Assembly: GCF_002018875.1 (NCBI RefSeq)
Contig: NZ_MVOL01000026.1
Coordinates: 1 to 51,272 of the forward strand
Direction: 5' to 3'
DNA from: Pseudomonas sp. MF4836
GTDB taxonomy: Bacteria > Pseudomonadota > Gammaproteobacteria > Pseudomonadales > Pseudomonadaceae
Length of the DNA stretch: 51,272 nucleotides
Shown here: positions 23,353 to 31,950 of the stretch, piece by piece
Layout: the number at the start of each line of letters is the position of its first letter
Numbering within the stretch: the first letter of the stretch is position 1
The notes under the pieces: model-generated
The model's database searches: none
Seen by the model: the letters and a program-made list of their open reading frames with translations, nothing else
Told to the model about the DNA's origin: nothing
Position numbers and translations under genes: made by a program

Positions 23353-24312
23353 ATGAGCGATCAAGTATTGAAAGTCGTCGTGCGCAAGCGCGAAGAGCAG
23401 GGCGACGGCGTCGTCGTGCTGGATCTGGCCGACCCACTGGGGCAGCCGTTGCCGGCGTTCGAGGCCGGGGCCCATGTGGATGTCCACTTGAAGCCGGGGC
23501 TGGTGCGCCAGTACTCGCTGTGCGGCGACCCGGCCCAGCCCCTGGCCTATCGCCTGGGCGTGCTCAAGGACCCGGCCTCGCGCGGCGGATCGCTGGCGGT
23601 CCACGAGCTGTTGCTTGAAGGCCGTGAAATCGAGATCAGCGCGCCGCGCAACCACTTCCCCCTGGCACCGGATGCGCGGCGTTCGATCCTGATCGGCGGC
23701 GGCATCGGCATCACCCCGATGGTGGCCATGGCCTATGCCCTGAATGCCCGCGACAGCGATTTCGAACTGCACTACTGCGCACGTTCCCGCAGCCGCAGCG
23801 CCTTTCTCGAGGAGCTGGGCAACGCCGCCTTCGCCCCGCGCCTGCACACCCACTTCGATGACGAAGCGGATGCGCAAAAGCTCGACCTGGCCAAGGTCCT
23901 GGGCAGCCCGCAAGCCGGTGTGCACGTGTATGTCTGCGGCCCGGCGGGCTTCATGGACTGGGTGATCGCCCAGGCCATCGCCCAGGGTTACGCCGACGAC
24001 CATGTGCACCGCGAGTACTTCCAGATCGACGTCGATGCCTCGGGTGCGGGCTTTGAAGTGCACGCCGCGCGCAGCGGCAAGACGGTGCAGGTGGCCGAGG
24101 GCCAGAGCATCGTCGAGGCCCTGGGCGCGGTCGGGATAAAAGTCGAGATCTCCTGTGAACAGGGGGTCTGCGGCACGTGCTTGTGCGACGTCCTGGAAGG
24201 CGAGCCGGACCACCGCGACGTCTACCTCACAGATGAAGAAAAACAGGCCAACGACCAGATTCTGGTGTGTTGCTCGCGGGCCAAGTCCAAGAAGCTGGTG
24301 CTGGATATCTGA
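23353..24312 (+). CDS. iacF: Ferredoxin-reductase component (phthalate-reductase type) of the iac dioxygenase
   Basis: This 319-residue electron-transfer protein has an FMN/FAD-binding domain (RQYSL at 52-56), a nucleotide-binding domain (IGGGIGITPM at 114-123, VCGPAGFMDWV) and a C-terminal plant-type [2Fe-2S] ferredoxin domain with Cys268, Cys273, Cys276 and Cys306 (CEQGVCGTC ... VCC). It moves electrons from NADH to the Rieske centre of IacC. It starts at ATG 23353, 76 bases after iacE, the largest gap inside the operon. The gap sequence is GC-rich, with a possible short hairpin, but no terminator T-run. Confidence 0.9.
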   Translation: MSDQVLKVVVRKREEQGDGVVVLDLADPLGQPLPAFEAGAHVDVHLKPGLVRQYSLCGDPAQPLAYRLGVLKDPASRGGSLAVHELLLEGREIEISAPRNHFPLAPDARRSILIGGGIGITPMVAMAYALNARDSDFELHYCARSRSRSAFLEELGNAAFAPRLHTHFDDEADAQKLDLAKVLGSPQAGVHVYVCGPAGFMDWVIAQAIAQGYADDHVHREYFQIDVDASGAGFEVHAARSGKTVQVAEGQSIVEALGAVGIKVEISCEQGVCGTCLCDVLEGEPDHRDVYLTDEEKQANDQILVCCSRAKSKKLVLDI

Positions 24313-24331
24313 TACACCGGAGGTTAATACC

Positions 24332-24823
24332 ATGGTCGATACAACTGGATTTCGTAACTCAATGGCGATGCTCGGCGGCGCGGTGTCCATCATCGCCACC
24401 GACGGTCCCGCCGGTCGTTTCGGCTTCACCGCTTCGGCAGTGTGCAGCGTTACCGATCAGCCGCCGACGCTGCTGGTGTGCATGAATCGCTCGTCGTTTT
24501 CCAATGTGCACTTCAAGAGCAATGGCGTGCTCAGCGTCAACGTCCTGACCCCTGAACTGCGCGACGTGTCCGGGGTGTTCGCCAACCGCGACCTGGACGC
24601 CGAACAGCGTTTTTCCAGCGCCCGCTGGACCACCCTGGAAAGCGGCGCACCGCTGCTGGACGAAGCGCTGGTGAGCTTCGACTGCCGCATCGCCCAGGCC
24701 CATGAAGTGGGGTCGCACACGATTTTCTATTGCGAGGTCCTGGGGATTCGCAACAGCGAAGGACAGCAGGGCCTGGTCTATTTCAACCGTGCTTATCACG
24801 AAATAGGGCAGAGGCAGATTTGA
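24332..24823 (+). CDS. iacG: Flavin reductase-like protein, probable partner of IacA
   Basis: This 163-residue protein of the flavin-reductase-like (HpaC/RutF-type) family is recognisable by GGAVSIIATDGPAGRFGFTASAV, VCMNRSSFSNVHF, GVLSVNVL and the closing FYCEVLGIR ... LVYFNRAYHEI. It supplies reduced FAD or FMN to the two-component monooxygenase IacA using NAD(P)H. The start is ATG 24332 with a strong GGAGG site upstream, 19 bases after iacF. It is the last gene of the operon; a long inverted repeat and the porin gene follow. Confidence 0.88.
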   Translation: MVDTTGFRNSMAMLGGAVSIIATDGPAGRFGFTASAVCSVTDQPPTLLVCMNRSSFSNVHFKSNGVLSVNVLTPELRDVSGVFANRDLDAEQRFSSARWTTLESGAPLLDEALVSFDCRIAQAHEVGSHTIFYCEVLGIRNSEGQQGLVYFNRAYHEIGQRQI

Positions 24824-24836
24824 GCTGCCAGCTACA

Positions 24837-24975
24837 AGCTGCAAGTTGGAAGCAATAAGTAAGAAACAAGAAACAAGAACAATAAGCAGGCTCTATAAGC
24901 TGCGTGAAAGTAGTGAGTGTCATGTTGTAAGTTTGCCTCTTTCAGCTCGAAGGTTGAGGCTGGCAACTTGCAGCT
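24837..24975. repeat. Long-distance inverted repeat downstream of iacG
   Basis: AGCTGCAAGTTG at 24837-24848 is repeated as its exact complement CAACTTGCAGCT at 24964-24975. Related weaker copies (GCTACAAGCTGCAAG, GCTCTATAAGCTGCG) lie around them. The intervening stretch is AT-rich and A-tract-like. This looks like a Pseudomonas intergenic palindrome family and may form a large stem at the end of the iac transcript. Confidence 0.6.
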
Positions 24976-25100
24976 GCTTTCATTTCTAGTGGTTATAAAA
25001 ACAATATTGCAGGTTGACTGCCAAAGTTACTCTTTTGCTCATTTGATCTGCTTCCACTCGTCGTGCCTTTGTGCATGCCATAAAAAGAAAGGAAAGTTCC

Positions 25101-26378
25101 ATGTTTCAGAAGAGCTGGGTTAACCGTGGCCTTTGCACCACGGCTGTGATGGGGATCTTCACGCCATTGGTTGCGCAGGCCGATTTTGTCGATGATCGAC
25201 AGATCAGCCTGGGAACTCGCAACTTCTACATCGACCGTGACTTCAAGCAATCGGATGCGCCCAAGTCGCGGATCGGCAGTTGGACCCAGGGTTTCGATTT
25301 TCGCGCCATCTCCGGCTATACCGAGGGCACGCTGCAGTTTGGCCTTGATCTGTCGGCGCAATACGCCTATCGCCTGGACGGCGGTGGCGGTCGCGGCCCC
25401 GACAGCATCATCCCCTACGACGACAGCAAGGGAGAGCAGGTTCGCGATTACGGGCGCGCGGCGCTGACCGGCAAAGTGCGTTACAACAAGACCGAACTCA
25501 AGATCGGCGAACTGCGACCGACCTTGCCGGTGGCGTATATCGATGATTCGCGGCAGTTGATCACCACCTATCACGGGGTGCAGATCGAATCCAAGGAAAT
25601 CGACAACTTGACCCTGACCGGCGGGCGCTTTACCGAGATCAGTTCGCGGGAATCTTCCAATCGGGAAAAGATGTACCTGTTTAACGGCCCGGATATGCAG
25701 CGGCGCAGTGATGGCCTCAACTTCGGGGGCGGTACCTATGCCTTCAGTCCCAACTTATCGGCTACTTACTTCTATGGGCAGTTGGAAGATATCTATCAAC
25801 AGCACTACCTGGGGTTGATGTACAACCATGACCTGGGCGCGGGTTATGGGTTGAAGACCGACTTGCGTTACTTCAATAACAAGGAAGACGGCAAGGCCTT
25901 GTACGGCGAGATCGACAACCGCTCCTACGGGCTGATGACCACCCTGAAAAAAGGCGGCCATGCCTTCGGCATCGGTTACCAGCGCATGCTCGGCGAGTCG
26001 ACCTTTCCCACCCTCAACGGCTATGCGCCGCAGCCGTATCTGGTGAACTGGTCGACCGTGGCCTTCGTCAAGCCCAACGAGAGTTCCTGGCAACTGCGCT
26101 ACGACTACAACTTCGCCGCCATGGGCGTGCCCGGCCTGAAGCTGATGACCCGTTACATCCGTGGCACCGGGGTCGACCGTGGCAGCAACGCCCTGGACCA
26201 GAACGTCGAGAGCGAACGCAACATCGTCCTCGGCTACGTGGTGCAGAGCGGCACCCTCAAGGACCTGGGCTTCGAATGGCGGCGCATCGACGTCAAGACC
26301 CGCTATGGCAGTGGTCGGGCCGCGGGCCCGGATTATCAGGAGAACCGCCTGATCACCACCTACACCTGGAAGTTCTAA
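25101..26378 (+). CDS. OprD-family outer-membrane porin
   Basis: This 425-residue porin has a signal peptide ending around residue 32 (TPLVAQA followed by DFVDDRQISLGTRNFY). DFVDD-type starts and the motif SWTQGFDFRAISGYTEGTLQFGLDLSAQ are typical of OprD/OpdK-type channels. The chain shows alternating beta strands throughout and ends with a C-terminal phenylalanine (TTYTWKF), the outer-membrane insertion signal. OprD members pass amino acids or aromatic acids; the position directly after iacG suggests IAA or a related acid (inference). The start is ATG 25101 with GGAAAG upstream. It ends in a good rho-independent terminator. Confidence 0.88.
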   Translation: MFQKSWVNRGLCTTAVMGIFTPLVAQADFVDDRQISLGTRNFYIDRDFKQSDAPKSRIGSWTQGFDFRAISGYTEGTLQFGLDLSAQYAYRLDGGGGRGPDSIIPYDDSKGEQVRDYGRAALTGKVRYNKTELKIGELRPTLPVAYIDDSRQLITTYHGVQIESKEIDNLTLTGGRFTEISSRESSNREKMYLFNGPDMQRRSDGLNFGGGTYAFSPNLSATYFYGQLEDIYQQHYLGLMYNHDLGAGYGLKTDLRYFNNKEDGKALYGEIDNRSYGLMTTLKKGGHAFGIGYQRMLGESTFPTLNGYAPQPYLVNWSTVAFVKPNESSWQLRYDYNFAAMGVPGLKLMTRYIRGTGVDRGSNALDQNVESERNIVLGYVVQSGTLKDLGFEWRRIDVKTRYGSGRAAGPDYQENRLITTYTWKF

Positions 26379-26390
26379 AACACCGCGTCT

Positions 26391-26418
26391 CGCCGCCTGC
26401 GCATCGGGCGGCGTTTTT
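26391..26418 (+). terminator. Rho-independent terminator after the porin gene
   Basis: A seven-base GC stem (CGCCGCC/GGCGGCG) with a nine-base loop is followed by TTTTT at 26414-26418. It lies 12 bases after the porin stop codon. Confidence 0.85.
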
Positions 26419-26482
26419 ATCCGCTTCCCTCTTGCCCGGATTGCTCCTCCGGGTCTTTTTTTCGCGCGTCTACGGAGTGCCT

Positions 26483-27670
26483 ATGCGCCGTTTCTATACC
26501 GGCACCGACTTGAGTCGGGTCCACAGTATTGCCGAGCTGGCCGAACTGGCCCGGCGGCGCCTGCCGCATTTCGCCTGGGAATACCTCAGCGGTGGCGCCG
26601 AGGCCGAGCTGACCCTGGGTGACAATCAGGCGGCGTTCAGTGCCTATGGTTTGCACGCCCGGGCGCTGGTGCCGTGCCACCCGCCGGCGACCCGGCGCAA
26701 TGTGCTGGGGCGCAGCCTGCCACTGCCGATGCTGATCGGCCCCACCGGCTACAACGGCCTGCTGCACCGCGACGCCGATATCCACCTGGCGCGTGCCGCT
26801 ACCGCGCGCGGCCTGCCGTTCAGCCTGAGCACGGCGTCGAACAACTCCATGGAGCAGATCGTCGCCGCGGTGCCCGGCGTCGAGCTGTGGTTCCAGCTGT
26901 ATGCCATGGGCGAGCCCAAGGTCCAGGCGGACCTGTTGCGCCGGGCCAAGGCCTGCGGCAGCCGGACGTTGTTGCTGACCTGCGACGCCATGGTCCTGGG
27001 CAACCGTGAATGGGACCGGCGCAATTTTGCCCGGCCACGGCAACTGGCCTGGCGCAACAAGTTCGACGTGCTGCGCCACCCGCGCTGGCTGAAGCAGGTG
27101 ATGTGGCCCCACGGCCTGCCGGGCATGGGCAACCTCAATCCCTATCTGCCCGAGGGCGAGCGCAATGCCCTGGGCTCGATGGCATTTATCGGCCGGCAGA
27201 TGGACACCTTGCTCGACTGGGAGATGCTCCAGCGCCTGCGCGATCAGTGGGGCGAGCGCCTGCTGCTCAAGGGCGTGCTGCACCCGGCCGATGCCGAGCG
27301 TGCCATCGCCCTGGGCCTGGATGGGGTGGTGGTGTCGAACCATGGCGGGCGCCAGCTGGACGGCGCCATGAGCAGCCTGGAGGCACTGGCGGCGATTGCC
27401 CCGGTGGCGGCCGGCAAGCTGTGCCTGCTGCTCGATGGCGGCATCCGTCGCGGCAGTGATATTGCCAAGGCCGTGGCCCTCGGGGCGGACGCGGTGCTGC
27501 TCGGGCGCTCGACCCTGTACGGCGTGGCGGTGGCCGGTGAAGCCGGCGTCGGACGGGCCCTGGACCTGCTCGGTGACGAGCTGCGCCTGACCCTCAATCT
27601 GATGGGGTGCAGCCACCTGGAACACCTGGACCGCGAGGCCTTGTTCCGCCGTCCCGGCCAGGGTGCCTAG
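26483..27670 (+). CDS. FMN-dependent alpha-hydroxy-acid oxidase/dehydrogenase
   Basis: This 395-residue TIM-barrel flavoenzyme belongs to the lactate/mandelate/glycolate oxidase family. Signatures are FAWEYLSGGAEAELTLGDN near the N terminus, LIGPTGYNGLLH, LWFQLYAM and the active-site block VVSNHGGRQLDG, with the proton-abstracting His and the substrate-binding Arg, followed by LLDGGIRRGSDIAKA and AVLLGR. It oxidises an L-2-hydroxy acid to a 2-oxo acid. The start is ATG 26483 with GGAG eight bases before. Which hydroxy acid cannot be read; mandelate-like or indole-lactate-like substrates would suit the neighbourhood. It is the first of four same-strand genes that form a separate unit after the porin terminator. 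Confidence 0.85.
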   Translation: MRRFYTGTDLSRVHSIAELAELARRRLPHFAWEYLSGGAEAELTLGDNQAAFSAYGLHARALVPCHPPATRRNVLGRSLPLPMLIGPTGYNGLLHRDADIHLARAATARGLPFSLSTASNNSMEQIVAAVPGVELWFQLYAMGEPKVQADLLRRAKACGSRTLLLTCDAMVLGNREWDRRNFARPRQLAWRNKFDVLRHPRWLKQVMWPHGLPGMGNLNPYLPEGERNALGSMAFIGRQMDTLLDWEMLQRLRDQWGERLLLKGVLHPADAERAIALGLDGVVVSNHGGRQLDGAMSSLEALAAIAPVAAGKLCLLLDGGIRRGSDIAKAVALGADAVLLGRSTLYGVAVAGEAGVGRALDLLGDELRLTLNLMGCSHLEHLDREALFRRPGQGA

Positions 27671-27772
27671 GTGCGCATTGGCTTGCAGAATCGGCACAGT
27701 GCTTGCGCGTTTCGCGCAGTCGCGGTGGGGCGTGGCCGCTAGGATCAAGGCTCTTTTTACAGGAGCGTGCTT

Positions 27773-28891
27773 ATGAATATCAGTGTGATCGGCGGTGGCC
27801 ACGGTTGTTACGCGGCGGCAGTGGAACTGGCGGAAAAAGGCCATCAGGTGCGGCTCTGGCGGCGCGATGCGCAGGCCCTGGAACAGTTGCAGCGCATCGG
27901 CCATCTGCAGGTCTGTGACTATCGCGGCGAGCGGCAGTTGAGCGTGGGCCAGCCGGGGGATTGCCTGCAGCTGTGCAGCGATCTGGCCGCTGCCGTGGAC
28001 CACGCGCAACTGCTGGTGATTGCCTTGCCCTCGACCTCGCACCCGGCCCTGGCCGATGAGCTGGCGCCCCTGCTGCAACAGGGCCAGGTGGTGTTCCTGC
28101 CGCCCGGCACGTTCGGCAGCCTGGTGTTTGCCCAGGCCATGGCCACGGCCGGCAGCCACGCCGAGGTCGCCTTTGCCGAAACCGGCACCTTGCCCTACCT
28201 GGCACGCAAGCATGGCGCCGAGCGCCTGGTGATCAGCGGCTACGCCACGCGCCTGCCGACCGGGGTCTTTCCCAGCCGCTTGAGCGACGCAGCGTTTGCC
28301 GTGCTGCGCGAGGCCTATCCCAGTGTCGAGCCGATCGAGGATGCCTTGAGCGGGGCCCTGATGAATGCCGGTCCGATCATCCATCCGCCGCTGATCCTGA
28401 TGAACGCCGGGCCCCTGGAGCATTTCCCGGCCTGGGATATCCACAACGAAGGCACGGTGCCGTCGATCCGGCGCGTGACCAGCGCCCTCGACGCCGAACG
28501 CATGGCCATCCGCGAAGCCCTGGGCTACGGCGCGCCGCACTTTCCCCTGGCCGATCACTACGCCAGCGACGGCGAGGAATGGATGTACGGGCGTGGCGCC
28601 CACGGCAAGCTGACCGACAGCGGCGACTGGCGCGAAGACATCGATCTGCAGACCCACCGCTACATGCTCGAAGACACGCGCCTGGGCTTGTCGTTCCTGG
28701 TTTCGGTCGGGCGCTGGGCGCAGGTCCCGACCCCGGTGGCCCAGGGCCTGCTGAGCCTGGCCACGGTGGTCAGCGGCATCGACCTGTATGCCCAGGGCCG
28801 GACCCTGGAAAACCTCGGGCTGGCGCACCTGAGCCGCGAGCAGATGACCCGCTTGCTGAGCCAGGGCCTGGTGCAGGACCTGGCCTCGTGA
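27773..28891 (+). CDS. NAD/NADP octopine/nopaline (opine) dehydrogenase-family protein
   Basis: This 372-residue dehydrogenase has an N-terminal Rossmann domain starting MNISVIGGGHGCYAAAVELAEKGHQV (GGGHG fingerprint). The helical opine-dehydrogenase C-terminal domain contains GALMNAGPIIHPPLILMNAG, where the family's catalytic His is expected in the IIHPP motif. Members condense or cleave opines (amino acid plus 2-oxo acid) or act on related N-substituted amino acids. The start is ATG 27773 with CAGGAG upstream. Its stop overlaps the next gene (GTGA). The preceding gene would make a 2-oxo acid, the kind of cosubstrate opine dehydrogenases use. Crown-gall-type opine use is one possibility, but no other opine gene is seen. 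Confidence 0.8.
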   Translation: MNISVIGGGHGCYAAAVELAEKGHQVRLWRRDAQALEQLQRIGHLQVCDYRGERQLSVGQPGDCLQLCSDLAAAVDHAQLLVIALPSTSHPALADELAPLLQQGQVVFLPPGTFGSLVFAQAMATAGSHAEVAFAETGTLPYLARKHGAERLVISGYATRLPTGVFPSRLSDAAFAVLREAYPSVEPIEDALSGALMNAGPIIHPPLILMNAGPLEHFPAWDIHNEGTVPSIRRVTSALDAERMAIREALGYGAPHFPLADHYASDGEEWMYGRGAHGKLTDSGDWREDIDLQTHRYMLEDTRLGLSFLVSVGRWAQVPTPVAQGLLSLATVVSGIDLYAQGRTLENLGLAHLSREQMTRLLSQGLVQDLAS

Positions 28892-29880
28892 ACGGCGCGC
28901 GGATCTGCGTGGTCGGCGCCGGGCGCATGGGCGAGGGCATCGCCCTGGCCTTTGTCCACGCCGGGCTGGAGGTGACCCTGATCGATATCAAGCCCCGCAG
29001 TGCGGCGCAGCAAGCCAGCTATTTTGCCGAGGTGATCTGCCACCTGCGCAGCGAGTTGGCCAGCCTGGTGCGCCTGGAGGTGTTGCAGGCGCACCAGGCC
29101 GAACAGGCCATGGGCCGCCTGCGGCTGTGCGACCGCGAGCACAGTGCGGCGGATCTTGAAGCCACGCCCCTGGTGCTGGAAGCGGTGCCCGAGGTGCTGG
29201 AGGTCAAGGCTGCGACCTTTGCCTGGCTCAGCGCTGTCTGCGGCAGCGACAGCATCATTGCCTCCACCACCTCGACCTTCCTGGTGACCGAGTTGGCGGC
29301 GCTGGTCAGCCACCCCGAGCGTTTCGTCAATGCCCACTGGCTGAACCCGGCACTGCTGATGCCGCTGGTGGAAGTCAGCCGCAGCCCGGCCACCAGCCCG
29401 GCCGTGGTCGAGCGCCTGATGAGCCTGCTCAAGCGCATCGGCAAGGTGGCGGTGCAATGCGCGCCGGCCGCCGGCTACATCGTGCCGCGGATCCAGGCCC
29501 TGGCCATGAATGAGGCGGCGCGCATGGTCGAGGAGGGCGTGGCCAGCGCTGAAGACATCGACACGGCGATTCGCGTCGGCTTCGGCCTGCGCTTCTCGGT
29601 ACTCGGCCTGCTGGAGTTCATCGACTGGGGCGGCGGCGACATCCTGTACTACGCCTCCCATTACCTGGCCGGCGCCATCGACCCGCGTTTCCTGCCGCCC
29701 AAGGTGATCGCCGAGCACATGGCCCAGGGGCGCAACGGCCTGCGCGAAGGCCAGGGTTTTTACGATTATCGCGAGGTCGACCTCGATGCCTACAAGCTCG
29801 AACGCCTCGCCACCTTCACCCAGCGCCTGGAACTGATGGGCCTGGCACCGCGTTTCAACGGTGCCCTGGAGGGCCCCTGA
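28888..29880 (+). CDS. 3-hydroxyacyl-CoA dehydrogenase-like NAD enzyme
   Basis: This 330-residue protein has an NAD-binding fold with GAGRMGEG near residue 10 and the two-residue catalytic pair seen in HWLNPALLMPLVEV, which corresponds to the His ... Glu of 3-hydroxyacyl-CoA dehydrogenases. The C-terminal helical domain includes GYIVPRIQALAMNEAARMVEEGVASAEDIDTAIRVGFGLRF. Relatives also oxidise non-CoA hydroxy acids such as L-gulonate. The start is GTG 28888, overlapping the preceding stop by GTGA, so the two are coupled. A role in beta-oxidation-like shortening of a side chain is possible. Confidence 0.82.
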   Translation: MNGARICVVGAGRMGEGIALAFVHAGLEVTLIDIKPRSAAQQASYFAEVICHLRSELASLVRLEVLQAHQAEQAMGRLRLCDREHSAADLEATPLVLEAVPEVLEVKAATFAWLSAVCGSDSIIASTTSTFLVTELAALVSHPERFVNAHWLNPALLMPLVEVSRSPATSPAVVERLMSLLKRIGKVAVQCAPAAGYIVPRIQALAMNEAARMVEEGVASAEDIDTAIRVGFGLRFSVLGLLEFIDWGGGDILYYASHYLAGAIDPRFLPPKVIAEHMAQGRNGLREGQGFYDYREVDLDAYKLERLATFTQRLELMGLAPRFNGALEGP

Positions 29881-29976
29881 AACCCGTTTTATCCGGTCGG
29901 CGCGGCCTGTCTGCGCCGGCCTTTACCCAGGTTCGCGGGTGCTGGCGCAGGCCCTCGGACGCCGCTAGAGGTTGTC

Positions 29977-30600
29977 ATGAAGCTGTATGAACTGATCACG
30001 TTTACCCTGCGCGTGCGCACCGTCGGCCCTGCCATGGAGCAGTTGCAGGGGCGCCTGGGCGAATGCGCCGAGGGCGTGCAATTGATGGGCTGCTGGGCCT
30101 CGGAGATCGGCCCGCTGAACCAGATCGCGGTGCTGCGCGGGTTTGTCGACGAGCGCGCACGCCAGGCCGAGCGCGAACGCTATTTGCACACGGCCGACGC
30201 CTTTGGCGTAGCGCCCTGGCTCACGGATATGCGGGTCGAGAACTACAGCCTGTTTCCGTTCCTGGAACCGTTGCCGGCCGGCGCCCACGGGCCGTTCTAC
30301 GAGTTTCGGGTATATGACCTGGTGCCCACCGGCCTGACACCGACCCTGGATGGCTGGCGCCAGGCCATCGGTCCGCGCACCGGCGAGGGCTATTCAGCGG
30401 TGTACGCCGCCTTTTACGCCACCGACGGCCGCACCCCGCGCTACCTGCACATCTGGCCCTACGCCAGCCTCGAACAACGCCTGGAAGTGCGCAGCCGCGC
30501 GGTGCGCGACGGGGTCTGGCCGCCGGAAAACTCCGGCCCGCAATTGCGCGACATGCATTCCACGCTGTATCTGCCGGCGGCGTTTTCGCCGTTGCAGTGA
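29977..30600 (+). CDS. NIPSNAP-family protein
   Basis: This 207-residue soluble protein contains two ferredoxin-like (dimeric alpha-beta barrel) repeats. The first begins MKLYELITFTLRV; the second begins at about residue 108 with FYEFRVYDLVPTGLTPTLDGW. FYEFRVYDL is a clear NIPSNAP motif. Members are small, often dimeric and of uncertain biochemical function, and frequently accompany catabolic genes for aromatic or acyl compounds. The start is ATG 29977, 96 bases after the preceding gene, with a GC hairpin in the gap. It is the last gene of this four-gene block and probably shares its promoter. Confidence 0.75.
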   Translation: MKLYELITFTLRVRTVGPAMEQLQGRLGECAEGVQLMGCWASEIGPLNQIAVLRGFVDERARQAERERYLHTADAFGVAPWLTDMRVENYSLFPFLEPLPAGAHGPFYEFRVYDLVPTGLTPTLDGWRQAIGPRTGEGYSAVYAAFYATDGRTPRYLHIWPYASLEQRLEVRSRAVRDGVWPPENSGPQLRDMHSTLYLPAAFSPLQ

Positions 30601-31037
30601 AGGGCACTGTATGGCGCTTGGCGGCTAATGACCTTGTGCCATACATACCCTGCTCACCCATTGGGCGGCCTTGGGGTACGCACCGCTGGATCGCAGCGCC
30701 GGTGATGGACCTACCGCCACCCCCAGGCCATGGGGGTCGTACGCTCCATCCGTCGGTGATAAGACGGAGCCAATTCTTGCTTCACGGAACCGTTTGAATA
30801 CTTCAGCCCATTCTGTCTGCCCCCCAGGTGGGGCCGTAGCGCTTTGCCTACGTTCGGAAACGTCCTACTTACTTCTGCCCTTCAGACTTTTATTCTTTTT
30901 CAAGCTCAGCGTATAGCAATATCTGAGCGATGGACGCTTGCTACTGTGTTCCCTTTTTTATTGGGATACAGCATCTATTTGGATATAGATGCATGGTCGC
31001 GAACTTTGGATAAATCGGCATTGAAGGGAAAAATCAG
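30601..31037. other. Non-coding region upstream of the fimbrial cluster
   Basis: These 437 bases hold no convincing gene. The composition drops from GC-rich to AT-rich around 30860, matching the switch from the catabolic block to the fimbrial block. The AT-rich last 170 bases are the expected location of the fimbrial promoter. No phase-switch inverted repeats are visible. Confidence 0.5.
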
Positions 31038-31565
31038 ATGAAACTTAATAAACTTGCCATGGTTGTCGCATTGGCACTTGGTGCTGTTTCTGGTGTGCAG
31101 GCTGCTGACCAAGGCAAAGGCATAGTCCGGTTTACCGGTTCTATCATTGAAGCGCCTTGCTCTATTGATCCGGACTCCATTGATCAAACGGTCCCGTTGG
31201 GCGCCGTGTCTAACCTGACTCTGGCAGACGGCGGTAACTCAATTCCGCAACCTTTTGAAGTCCGTCTCGAAAAATGCACCATGACCACCGTTAAAACGGT
31301 CAAGACGACCTTCAACGGTTCGGCGGGCACTGCCGGCATGCTGGGTATTACCGGTGACGCTGCGGGTGCAGGCATTGTGCTCACTGATGGTAGCGGTACC
31401 CCGATCGTGCTGGGCACCGCCACTGCCGGGCAACTGATCAGTGTCGGCGCGACCGAGGCCACTCTGGCCTTCAGTGCTTACTTGAAAGGTAACGGTGGAG
31501 ACATCGAGAGCATCACGCCGGGTGAGTTCAGCAGTGTGGTCAACTTTATGTTGACCTACATCTAA
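31038..31565 (+). CDS. Type 1-like fimbrial major subunit
   Basis: This 175-residue chaperone-usher pilin has a signal peptide (MKLNKLAMVVALALGAVSGVQA). The mature protein starts near ADQGKG and contains the usual disulfide pair Cys41-Cys80. The ending EFSSVVNFMLTYI matches the hydrophobic terminal beta strand that docks to the chaperone. It polymerises through donor-strand exchange to form the fimbrial rod. The start is ATG 31038. A hairpin and a 386-base gap follow before the usher gene, which would give a higher level of this subunit than of the rest. Confidence 0.88.
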   Translation: MKLNKLAMVVALALGAVSGVQAADQGKGIVRFTGSIIEAPCSIDPDSIDQTVPLGAVSNLTLADGGNSIPQPFEVRLEKCTMTTVKTVKTTFNGSAGTAGMLGITGDAAGAGIVLTDGSGTPIVLGTATAGQLISVGATEATLAFSAYLKGNGGDIESITPGEFSSVVNFMLTYI

Positions 31566-31587
31566 TTTGGTTTTGACACCCTGAGCG

Positions 31588-31614
31588 GTGCATGTGGGTC
31601 TATCCCACATGCAC
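31588..31614 (+). promoter_or_regulatory. Perfect 11-base hairpin after the pilin gene (attenuator or mRNA stabiliser)
   Basis: GTGCATGTGGG (31588-31598) pairs fully with CCCACATGCAC (31604-31614) across a five-base loop, 22 bases after the pilin stop. No T-run follows, so it probably protects the pilin transcript or partly stops transcription before the usher gene rather than ending it completely. Confidence 0.6.
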
Positions 31615-31950
31615 AGTGTTCAATATGCATGGCTTGTAGTAGGTGGTGAAGTCGAAAATAGGTGGCGATGGGCGCGCCAGAGCTGATTGGCATAATCGGT
31701 TTATGCAGGTGTGTTTTACCTGTCGCACAAAGCTGCTGTTTCAAGCCAACTTTACCCACTGCAGGGATTTCCCCAAGAGATCGACGCATTCCCCACTGCC
31801 TGCGCTGGGTCAGTAATTAATAGAGCATGCCGCCAGTGTGTTTATTCACGCCTTGTGTTGTGCCGTACAGGGTGGCCGAGTGAAGTCGATATCTGGTAAG
31901 TGGCTGAAATCCTCTGTGGTATGGATAAAAATGGAATGGACTAATCAAGC
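31615..31950. other. Pilin-usher spacer without a gene
   Basis: These 336 bases hold only short, unconvincing reading frames. The last 100 bases are AT-rich and could carry a secondary promoter for the usher. A frame that could extend the usher upstream is closed by TAA at 31942-31944, which fixes the usher start after that point. Confidence 0.5.

Noticed and set aside
26417..28828. Open frame of 803 codons on the minus strand across the oxidase and opine-type genes
   Set aside because: Antisense artefact over two well-supported genes, with no recognisable domain and Gln/His/Ala-rich sequence.
30844..31041. 65-codon open frame before the pilin gene
   Set aside because: Overlaps the pilin start, lacks a ribosome site and resembles no protein; likely promoter sequence.
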